A stretch of 5,584 nt of DNA, taken from contig JAFGIC010000414.1 of the NCBI GenBank assembly GCA_016929815.1, forward strand, positions 1 through 5,584, in the 5' to 3' direction. Position 1 is the first letter of the stretch; every line of letters begins with the position of its first letter. A program made the position numbers and the translations under genes. The stretch is from Deltaproteobacteria bacterium (GTDB lineage Bacteria > Desulfobacterota > DSM-4660 > Desulfatiglandales > HGW-15). Shown here in pieces: positions 1-5,584 of this stretch. The notes under the pieces are model-generated. The model had not been told where the DNA came from. It saw only the letters and a program-made list of their open reading frames with translations, and ran no database searches.

Positions 1-14
1 GAACCGGCCCGGAA

Positions 15-356
15 TTATTGGCACGTTAAACTGGAACCATTGGAACGAAGCCCCGGACTCGCTGGAAAAAGTGACCCGGAATATCCACCTGCCCAGAGTA
101 TGATAAAGACGGGTACCCTCGGAAAAGGTAAAAGCATCAATGAAACGTCCCCGTATTCTGCCTTGTAGCCTCCAAGATCCTTACCTGCATTAAAAAATTC
201 ATCAAATCTGTTTTCAAAGCGACCGGTTATTTTATCCAGGGGCAGGACATGGGCACCCTTTGAGAAGAAGTCCCCGCCTGGGAGATCCGTAGGCTTTATG
301 AGCTTTTCTGTCAGAGACATGTCCTTGGCGTGGACAAGGTAACTGATAATAGATGG
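15..356 (-). pseudogene. DUF3786-family protein fragment, probably a broken gene
   Basis: The frame from an ATG at 318-320 to a TAA at 15-17 encodes 101 residues. It resembles the middle of DUF3786 proteins, a family of unknown function of roughly 190-200 residues. Recognisable blocks are DLPGGDFF (residues 12-19), FFNAGKDLGGYKAEYGD (about 42-58) and PRVPVFIILW (67-76). Resemblance starts before the ATG: the same frame, open back to a TGA at 378-380, reads PSIISYLVHAKD (about 321-356), the usual block ahead of the PGG motif. No ATG, GTG or TTG lies in that extension. The family's first 60-80 residues are missing, because the carboxylase gene ends at 373. After LWAGG (about 84) the family pattern is lost, and another frame stays open to the window edge. 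No good ribosome-binding site precedes the ATG; AAGGA sits only one base away. It is most likely a remnant at the end of the carboxylase operon. A short functional protein from the 318-320 ATG is less likely. Confidence 0.62.
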
Positions 357-372
357 ATTATTCCATTTGCCC

Positions 373-3300
373 CTATTTCATCCTTGCCAGGAGTTCACCT
401 GATTTAACCCTCTGGCCTTCCTTTGCATAGACCGATTCAATAGCCCCGTCTGCAGGCGCAAGAATTACGGTCTCCATCTTCATGGCCTCTATCACGACAA
501 GGCTCTGGCCCTTTTTCACCATGTCGCCTTCCTTTACAAGCACCTTCACAATATTTCCCGGGATGCTCGCCCCTATCTCATTTTTATTGGTCGGATCGGC
601 CATCTTTGTAATCGCCTCAGCTCCATTAACGGCCGGCATCCTCTCCGTCTTGTCCTTTATCCTTATCTCACGCCTGTTTCCGTTCACCTCGAACTCAAGG
701 GTCCTGTTGCCTTCAGAGTCAAGGTTTCCTATCTTTACAAGGCGGACAATAATGACCCTGCCTTCAGCGACCTCGATCTCACACGTCTCACCCTCCGCAA
801 GTCCGTGAAAGAAGACATCGCTGCCCATCCTGCTGAAATCCCCGTATTCCATCAAAAACTTCATGTAATCTTCAATCACATCCGGATAGAGTGCATGGCT
901 TATGATGTCCTTTCTCGATGGATTATATCTGAATTTTTCCTTCAGGTGTTTTTCTATCCTGTCAAAATCCTCAGGAGGCAGAAGTTCGCCAGGTCTGTTT
1001 TTTATGGGTTTAATGTCCTTCAGGACAAGCCGCTGGAGCCTTTCCGGAAACCCCCATTCAGGCTGGCCCATCATGCCCTTGAAGTATGAAACCACGGAAT
1101 CTGGGAAGGACATATTCGCTGCCTTTTCATAGATATTTTCAGGCGTCAGGTCGTTCTTTATCATGAAGATAGCAAGATCCCCCACCATCTTTGAGGAGGG
1201 CGTGACCTTTACTATATCCCCGACCATGTCATTCACCTTTTTATACATCTCCTTCACGTCATTGAATCTGTGCCCAAGCCCGAAGCTCTCCACCTGTGGC
1301 TTAAGGTTTGAATACTGGCCCCCGGGGATTTCATACTGATAAATCTCCGCGCTTCCGGACTTCAGATCAGATTCAAACTGGCCATAGACAGGTCTTACTG
1401 AATTCCAGTAATCCGAGATCTTCTGCAGACCGCTAAGGTCGATCCCTGTGTCCCTTTCCGTGTTTTCCAGCGCCGCCACTATGGAATTCAGGGCAGGCTG
1501 GCTTGTGAGACCCGACATGCTGTTAAATGCTGTGTCAACAATATCCACCCCGGCGTTTGCGGCCATCAGGACAGAGGCGACGCCGTTGCCCGTAGTGTCA
1601 TGGGTGTGCAGATGTATTGGAATGGATATCTGTTCCTTCAGTGCGTTAATAAGCCTTACAGCCGCGTAGGGCTTTAAAAGGGCAGACATGTCCTTTATGG
1701 CCAGTACGTGTGCACCCATGGCCTCAATCTGCCTTGCCTTGTCAACATAGTATCGGATTGTATATTTGTCCCTTTGGTCGTCAAGTATATTGCCCGTGTA
1801 ACATATGCAGACCTCAGCGAGCTTATTGCTCCTCAATGCCTCATCCAGGGCAACCTCAACACCCTTAAGCCAGTTAAGGGAATCGAATATCCTGAAAACA
1901 TCTATGCCGGATGCAGCGGACTCCCTGATAAATTCCCTTACCACATTGTCGGGATAATTTTTATAGCCAACAGCATTTGCCCCCCTTATAAGCATCTGGA
2001 ACAGGATATTGGGGATCCTTTTTCGAAGCTCCTCAAGCCTCTCCCATGGGGACTCCCTCAGAAACCTGTAGGCCGTATCAAAGGTGGCGCCTCCCCACAT
2101 CTCAAGCGAGAAAAGGTCTTTCCCGTACACTGAGGTTGCCTGTGCAATCCTGTACATATCGATGCTTCTCATCCTTGTCGCTATCAATGATTGCTGTGCA
2201 TCCCTCATGGTTGTATCGGTCAAAAGGAGTTTTTTCTGTTTTTTTATCCACCTTACAACACCATCAGGACCTTCCTTATCAAGGATTTGTTTTGTTCCTA
2301 TCAGGTTCTCAACATCAGGGGTCATGGGCACCACTGGCACGTCGTATTCTATCTTATGGCCTTTGGTCTCATTGATTATCTTATTGCCGATAAAATTGAG
2401 CACCCTCTGCTCTTCATCTGTTTTTGGCGCTATGTCAAAGAGCTGGGGATTGTTGGCCACAAAGTTTGTATCACATCTCCCGTTCATGAACTGTTCATGG
2501 TTTAGGACATTTATAAGAAAGTCAACGTTTGTCTTTACACCTGAGACGGTTATCTCCTTGATGGCCCGGATGGCCTTTTTAACGGCGTCCTCAAATATCC
2601 TTGAGTGGGAGGAAATCTTTACCAGCAGGCTGTCATAGTAGGGGCTTATCAAGGCGCCTGTATAGGCGTTGCCTGCATCAAGCCTGATCCCGAATCCGGA
2701 TCCTGACCTGTAAACATCTATCCTGCCCGTGTCAGGAGCAAAGTTGTTGGCAGGGTCCTCTGTAGTAATCCTGCATTGTATGGCGTATCCCCTTGGCCTT
2801 ATGTCTTCCTGTGAATGTATGCCTATGGTTTTTGAATTCAGCTCCCAGCCTTCCGCAATAAGTATTTGCGTCTGGACAAGGTCGATGCCTGTAGTCATCT
2901 CAGTTACAGTGTGCTCAACCTGTATTCTCGGGTTCATTTCGATAAAATAATGATTTCCCTCAATGTCCACAAGAAACTCCACTGTCCCGGCGCTAAGGTA
3001 ATTAACGGCCCTTGCTATTTTCAAGGCGTCTGCGCATATGGCCTCCCTTTTCCTGTCGGATAGTGAAGTGGCTGGGGTGAACTCTATCAGCTTCTGGTGT
3101 CTCCTTTGTATGGAGCAGTCCCTTTCATAGAGGTGCACTATATTGCCGTAATTGTCCCCGAGGATTTGTACCTCAATATGCTTAGGCCCCTCCACGTATT
3201 TTTCTATAAAGATGTCATCGATACCGAAGGCCTTTTTTGCCTCGTTTCTGGCGCTCGTGAAGGCGGCTGTTATCTCATCCCTTCCTTTTACAATCCTCAT

Positions 3301-3813
3301 GCCCCTCCCGCCGCCCCCTGCGGATGCCTTGAGCATGACGGGGTAGCCGAAGTTCTCAGCGAACTCGCTCGCCTCTTCAGCAGAGGAGACAGGCCTGTCC
3401 ATCCCCGGGACAACGGGCACTCCTGTGTTTTTTGCAACAATCTTGGAGCTTATCTTGTCACCTACTTTTTTCATCATCTCGGCAGTCGGTCCGATAAATT
3501 CGATTCCTGCATCTTTGCACTTGCGCGAAAATTCGGGGTTTTCCGAGAGAAACCCATATCCGGGGTGTATTGCGTCCACCCCCTTCTTGAGTGAAAGGCT
3601 GATTATCTCGTCCATATCCAGATATGCCTCAACAGGGCCTTTTTTCAAGCCTATAATATAGGATTCATCCGCCTTTGTCCTGAATAGGGACATCTTGTCT
3701 TCCTCGGAATATATCGCCACAGTCCTTATGCCCAGCTCATGACAGGCCCTTATAATTCGTATGGCTATCTCGCCCCTGTTTGCGATCAAAACTCTTTTGA
3801 ATTTTTTAACCAT
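373..3813 (-). CDS. pyc: Pyruvate carboxylase, single-chain biotin enzyme
   Basis: This cytoplasmic enzyme carboxylates pyruvate to oxaloacetate using ATP, bicarbonate and a swinging biotin, feeding the TCA cycle or gluconeogenesis. The 1146 residues match the usual length of single-chain forms (about 1150). Residues 1-455 are biotin carboxylase: ANRGEIAIRI near the start, the ATP-grasp glycine loop GGGGRGM (166-172) and NPRIQVEH (294-301), including the catalytic Arg296. Residues 529-800 are the carboxyltransferase barrel. It has DTTMRDAQQS from 533 with probable metal ligand Asp538, FRIFDSLN (640-647), the carboxylated lysine Lys707 in AIKDM, and HTHDT (736-740) with metal ligands His736 and His738. 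The conserved PYC/OADA region follows, with GGQYSNL at 831-837. The C-terminal biotinyl domain (about 1075-1146) carries EAMKMET, with biotin on Lys1112. The FRIFDSLN and HTHDT context plus the fused carboxylase favour pyruvate carboxylase over oxaloacetate decarboxylase or acetyl-CoA carboxylase subunits. The ATG start fits the family and has AGGAG nine bases upstream. Gln540 replaces the more usual His in DAHQS. No frame damage is seen. Confidence 0.97.
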   Translation of the reverse strand: MVKKFKRVLIANRGEIAIRIIRACHELGIRTVAIYSEEDKMSLFRTKADESYIIGLKKGPVEAYLDMDEIISLSLKKGVDAIHPGYGFLSENPEFSRKCKDAGIEFIGPTAEMMKKVGDKISSKIVAKNTGVPVVPGMDRPVSSAEEASEFAENFGYPVMLKASAGGGGRGMRIVKGRDEITAAFTSARNEAKKAFGIDDIFIEKYVEGPKHIEVQILGDNYGNIVHLYERDCSIQRRHQKLIEFTPATSLSDRKREAICADALKIARAVNYLSAGTVEFLVDIEGNHYFIEMNPRIQVEHTVTEMTTGIDLVQTQILIAEGWELNSKTIGIHSQEDIRPRGYAIQCRITTEDPANNFAPDTGRIDVYRSGSGFGIRLDAGNAYTGALISPYYDSLLVKISSHSRIFEDAVKKAIRAIKEITVSGVKTNVDFLINVLNHEQFMNGRCDTNFVANNPQLFDIAPKTDEEQRVLNFIGNKIINETKGHKIEYDVPVVPMTPDVENLIGTKQILDKEGPDGVVRWIKKQKKLLLTDTTMRDAQQSLIATRMRSIDMYRIAQATSVYGKDLFSLEMWGGATFDTAYRFLRESPWERLEELRKRIPNILFQMLIRGANAVGYKNYPDNVVREFIRESAASGIDVFRIFDSLNWLKGVEVALDEALRSNKLAEVCICYTGNILDDQRDKYTIRYYVDKARQIEAMGAHVLAIKDMSALLKPYAAVRLINALKEQISIPIHLHTHDTTGNGVASVLMAANAGVDIVDTAFNSMSGLTSQPALNSIVAALENTERDTGIDLSGLQKISDYWNSVRPVYGQFESDLKSGSAEIYQYEIPGGQYSNLKPQVESFGLGHRFNDVKEMYKKVNDMVGDIVKVTPSSKMVGDLAIFMIKNDLTPENIYEKAANMSFPDSVVSYFKGMMGQPEWGFPERLQRLVLKDIKPIKNRPGELLPPEDFDRIEKHLKEKFRYNPSRKDIISHALYPDVIEDYMKFLMEYGDFSRMGSDVFFHGLAEGETCEIEVAEGRVIIVRLVKIGNLDSEGNRTLEFEVNGNRREIRIKDKTERMPAVNGAEAITKMADPTNKNEIGASIPGNIVKVLVKEGDMVKKGQSLVVIEAMKMETVILAPADGAIESVYAKEGQRVKSGELLARMK

Positions 3814-3822
3814 AAATTAAAG

Positions 3823-3828
3823 CTCCTA
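3823..3828 (-). promoter_or_regulatory. Ribosome-binding site of pyc, overlapping the peptidase stop codon
   Basis: On the minus strand this reads TAGGAG, nine bases before the pyc ATG. Its TAG is the stop codon of the upstream peptidase gene (3826-3828). Ribosomes finishing the peptidase therefore stop on the pyc ribosome-binding site. That arrangement favours translational coupling and supports the chosen pyc start. Confidence 0.75.
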
Positions 3829-4671
3829 TAAAATCTCTGCGCCGAAGGTGTCTCCGTCTTCCAGTGTTCCTGACCTGAACCCCTTGTGAAACCATCGCGA
3901 CCTCTGTTCAGAAGTTCCGTGAGTAAAGCTGTCCGGGACCACATATCCCTGAGAAGATCTCTGAATGCGGTCATCACCCACCGCGCTGGCAGCTTTCAGG
4001 GCCTCTTCAATATCTCCCTCTTCAAGTATGTTTGCCCTTTCTGCGTAATGTGCCCAGACCCCGGCAAAATAATCCGCCTGAAGCTCAAGGCGGATAAGGT
4101 ACTTATTATAGTCCGTTTCGCTTAGCTGTGACCTTAAGGCATTCATCTGTTCCATTATTCCTAGAAGTGTTTGAACGTGATGCCCGATCTCGTGGGCGAT
4201 CACATAGGCCATTGCAAAATCGCCCGGCGCCTGGAAACGCTCCTGGAGTTCATTAAAAAAACTAAGGTCAATATACACACTATAATCTCCTGGGCAATAA
4301 AATGGGCCTGTGGCAGAAGCTGCGTATCCGCACGCAGACTGCACAGAATCGGAAAAGATAATAAGTTTCGGGTATTCATAGGTCAATCCCTGCTGATTGA
4401 AGATCTCCTTCCATACGTCCTCTGTCTCCGCGAGTACCACGGAGACGAACTGCGCAAGCTCATTCTCCGCTTCCGTGCCTACGTAGGTTGAAGATGTCCG
4501 GGATGTGTCAACCTGCAGGGTGTTCAGGACCTGAGAGGGGTCTCCGCCAAGGAAATAGATAGCGAGAACAATGATGATTGTCCCCAGGCCGCCTCCAACA
4601 ATGCCCTTTTTAGCGGTGAGTCCCCGGCGGTCTTCAACATTGGAGCTTTGTCTTCTACCTTGCCAGCGCAT
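3826..4671 (-). CDS. Membrane-anchored neutral zinc metallopeptidase, YpfJ family (PF04228)
   Basis: This 281-residue protein is close to the length of E. coli YpfJ, and all the family hallmarks are present. The N-terminus, MRWQGRRQSSNVEDRRG, is the diagnostic family start and fixes the start codon. One transmembrane segment (about 23-42, rich in Gly, Ile and Val) should anchor it in the inner membrane with the enzyme domain outside the cytoplasm. A cysteine pair, Cys114 and Cys126, flanks CGYAASATGPFYC. The zinc site is HEIGHH at 160-165 (His160, catalytic Glu161, His164), and Glu196 in RLELQADYFAG is a candidate third ligand. The C-terminal block HGTSEQRSRWF (251-261) is also typical. A minus-strand AGAGG at 4677-4681 lies five bases before the ATG. 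The physiological substrate of this family is unknown, so only the peptidase class can be stated. It is the first gene of a probable operon, 12 bases ahead of pyc. Confidence 0.93.
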   Translation of the reverse strand: MRWQGRRQSSNVEDRRGLTAKKGIVGGGLGTIIIVLAIYFLGGDPSQVLNTLQVDTSRTSSTYVGTEAENELAQFVSVVLAETEDVWKEIFNQQGLTYEYPKLIIFSDSVQSACGYAASATGPFYCPGDYSVYIDLSFFNELQERFQAPGDFAMAYVIAHEIGHHVQTLLGIMEQMNALRSQLSETDYNKYLIRLELQADYFAGVWAHYAERANILEEGDIEEALKAASAVGDDRIQRSSQGYVVPDSFTHGTSEQRSRWFHKGFRSGTLEDGDTFGAEIL

Positions 4672-4676
4672 AATAT

Positions 4677-4681
4677 CCTCT
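4677..4681 (-). promoter_or_regulatory. Ribosome-binding site of the metallopeptidase gene
   Basis: AGAGG on the minus strand, five bases before the ATG at 4669-4671. It agrees with the family-conserved MRWQGRR start and argues against an upstream start. Confidence 0.65.
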
Positions 4682-4792
4682 GGGTAAAGGCCGATCCTCC
4701 AACAGATATGGCGTTAAAGGAAACGGACAGGTTAATTCATAAAAATCCTTCATGAATGATATAAAAGGTCATCAGCGGATAAAAACATATTG

Positions 4793-4820
4793 TTGTAATA
4801 ATATTATTAAGTTATATAAA
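4793..4820 (+). promoter_or_regulatory. Possible promoter for the nicotinate phosphoribosyltransferase gene
   Basis: TTGTAA (4793-4798) and TATAAA (4815-4820) are separated by 16 bases, with four and five consensus matches. The start point would be near 4827, about 78 bases before the ATG. Its -10 overlaps the -10 of the opposing promoter, so the two should compete for polymerase. The surroundings are AT-rich, which raises the odds of a chance match. Confidence 0.38.
4796..4809. repeat. Perfect 14-base AT palindrome between the divergent promoters, possible operator
   Basis: TAATAATATTATTA equals its own reverse complement and is flanked by a non-matching pair (G at 4795, A at 4810). It lies between the proposed -35 and -10 of the plus-strand promoter and covers the predicted start point (about 4804) of the minus-strand promoter. 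The position suits a repressor site, but AT-rich DNA produces such palindromes by chance, so the operator role is inference. Confidence 0.35.
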
Positions 4821-4839
4821 TTACAAGACAATCCGTCAA
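4811..4839 (-). promoter_or_regulatory. Sigma-70-type promoter for the peptidase-pyc operon
   Basis: On the minus strand, TTGACG (4834-4839) and TATAAC (4811-4816) are separated by exactly 17 bases. Each hexamer has five of six consensus bases. Transcription would start near 4804, giving a leader of about 130 bases before the peptidase ATG at 4671. It is the best promoter match in the intergenic region and points the right way. Confidence 0.6.
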
Positions 4840-4892
4840 GGAGAGGGATCAGGAAAAAATTCATATTAAATCGTTATGATACCGGCCCAGGC

Positions 4893-4898
4893 AGGAGG
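4893..4898 (+). promoter_or_regulatory. Ribosome-binding site of the phosphoribosyltransferase gene
   Basis: A complete AGGAGG lies six bases before the ATG at 4905. It is the main reason for choosing that start, since the N-terminus is longer than in typical family members. Confidence 0.85.
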
Positions 4899-4904
4899 AT
4901 TTTT

Positions 4905-5584
4905 ATGAGAAAACATCATGTTCCACAGTATGGTTCTATTTCGGCTCCAGGGGGATATCAGTCCTATATAAAGGATATAGGACCCGTAGCCTGTGATCGA
5001 TATGCCCTTACAATGACCTATGCGGCATGGAAGCTGGGTTTTGTGGATGAGACAGTGACCACATCAAATGTCTTCTGCCGCAGCTACCTGAACAACGGGG
5101 ATACATACAGGGACATAACAACAGGTGAGATCAGGCCGGTCAAGGTGCCATATCTTGTCAATGCAGGCCTGGGCCTGGTGGCAGAGTGGTACGCCGGCTG
5201 GCAGTGGAGGGACCGCGACCTGAGGCATCTCGCCGGACAATATATTGTTGACGCAGAAGGCAGGCGCCTGCGGCTCTTCCCTGATGAATTTTTGTACTGG
5301 CTCTCGAAAAAAAAGCTGATACTTGATATCAGTGCGATACCTGAAGGAGAGCTGATATTCCCGCAGGAGCCGTCCATGCAGTTTACAGGTCCATGGTGGC
5401 AACAGATGATGATCGAGGCCACTACCCTTGCCCTTATCTCCTCCAGCACTAACCTGACTACTGTCGCTTCCCAGGTCCGTCTTGCAACCCAGCGGGAGGC
5501 AGGAAAAGAAGGTGCCGGAATGGTTGATATGTCTGCAAAGGACATCCCGGAGCCACAAAAAATGGAGTTTGCAGGGCTGGCAGA
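4905..5584 (+). CDS. pncB: Nicotinate phosphoribosyltransferase-like protein, 3' end beyond the window
   Basis: The enzyme joins nicotinate to phosphoribosyl pyrophosphate, giving nicotinate mononucleotide for NAD salvage in the cytoplasm. The frame is open from the ATG to the window edge, giving 226 codons of a protein usually 400-500 long. Family signatures are DRYALTM (31-37, the counterpart of DLYQLTM), VPYLVNAGLGLVAEW (81-95, the usual GG-x-AGL block), FPDEFLYWL (125-133), AIPEGELIFPQEPSMQFTGPW (144-164, the very characteristic PEGE-x-x-FP-x-EP segment) and LISSSTNLTTVASQVRLA (177-194, the counterpart of LL-x-x-N-x-x-T-x-x-ATKAAR). The N-terminal extension of about 30 residues and about 15 extra residues around 62-79 make it divergent. 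Where the family often has EFG-x-RRA, residues 221-226 read EFAGLA. The phosphorylated-histidine region is outside the window, so activity cannot be judged. The gene diverges from the peptidase-pyc operon and shares its control region. Nicotinamide phosphoribosyltransferase is a less likely alternative. Confidence 0.78.
   Translation, partial: MRKHHVPQYGSISAPGGYQSYIKDIGPVACDRYALTMTYAAWKLGFVDETVTTSNVFCRSYLNNGDTYRDITTGEIRPVKVPYLVNAGLGLVAEWYAGWQWRDRDLRHLAGQYIVDAEGRRLRLFPDEFLYWLSKKKLILDISAIPEGELIFPQEPSMQFTGPWWQQMMIEATTLALISSSTNLTTVASQVRLATQREAGKEGAGMVDMSAKDIPEPQKMEFAGLA

Larger units (their letters stand above)
4672..4904. other. Divergent intergenic regulatory region
   Basis: This is the only sizeable non-coding stretch, 233 bases between two divergently transcribed genes, and markedly AT-rich between about 4730 and 4880. 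It holds the two overlapping promoters, the 14-base palindrome, the leader of the peptidase operon with two tiny candidate open frames (4732-4740 and 4655-4753, minus strand), and the leader of the phosphoribosyltransferase gene. I see no terminator hairpin, tRNA or recognisable riboswitch. Confidence 0.7.

Noticed and set aside
321..372. Possible terminator between pyc and the DUF3786 fragment
   Set aside because: No GC-rich hairpin or T-run is present in this stretch, and it reads as an in-frame continuation of the DUF3786 similarity.
533..545. Gln540 in place of the usual His in the carboxyltransferase DAHQS motif, considered as a loss of function
   Set aside because: The metal ligands (Asp538, His736, His738), the carboxylated Lys707 and the biotin Lys1112 are all intact, so the substitution alone does not suggest an inactive enzyme.
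2084..2638. Plus-strand open frame of 184 codons opposite the carboxylase gene
   Set aside because: It lies entirely antisense to an intact, strongly conserved carboxylase frame, has no recognisable domain, and is one of many such antisense frames over that gene.
3786..3977. Minus-strand 63-codon frame spanning the peptidase-pyc junction
   Set aside because: It is out of frame with two well-supported genes and overlaps both; no domain or ribosome-binding site was seen.
4735..4757. Inverted repeat ATTCAT / ATGAAT with an 11-base loop, considered as a terminator or attenuator
   Set aside because: A six-pair AT-rich stem with no following T-run on either strand is too weak to be a terminator.
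5064..5558. Two overlapping minus-strand open frames of 164 and 153 codons
   Set aside because: They lie antisense to the phosphoribosyltransferase frame, which has clear family motifs and a perfect ribosome-binding site. Their products are low-complexity and match no family I know.

Overview
This window reads as a compact bacterial chromosome segment, probably from an anaerobe-rich lineage such as Desulfobacterota or a relative. That guess rests on three things: a single-chain pyruvate carboxylase whose biotin-carboxylase half has a Geobacter-like sequence (for example LIEFTPA), a DUF3786 fragment (a family common in strict anaerobes), and middling base composition. It is family-level recognition, not a database match.

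Layout. On the minus strand, read from about 4804 down to 1, there is a probable operon. It starts with a membrane-anchored zinc metallopeptidase of the YpfJ/PF04228 family (3826-4671). A full-length pyruvate carboxylase follows (373-3813). After that comes a damaged DUF3786-family fragment (about 15-356) running to the window's left edge. The peptidase stop codon is part of the carboxylase ribosome-binding site, so those two genes look translationally coupled. On the plus strand, a divergent nicotinate phosphoribosyltransferase gene starts at 4905 and runs off the right edge; only its first 226 codons are present.

Regulation. The 233-base divergent spacer (4672-4904) is AT-rich. It holds a strong sigma-70-type promoter for the minus operon (TTGACG-N17-TATAAC) and a weaker plus-strand promoter for the phosphoribosyltransferase. 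The two -10 elements overlap. A perfect 14-base palindrome (4796-4809) lies on the predicted start point of one promoter and in the spacer of the other, so one bound regulator could control both directions.

How the genes fit together. Pyruvate carboxylase supplies oxaloacetate for anaplerosis or gluconeogenesis, and the phosphoribosyltransferase salvages nicotinate into NAD. Both are central-metabolism genes; the peptidase has no obvious metabolic link to either. I found no mobile element, CRISPR array, RNA gene or convincing new system. The most unusual parts are the twice-broken DUF3786 remnant directly abutting the carboxylase gene, the overlapping promoter/palindrome arrangement, and the divergent form of the phosphoribosyltransferase.
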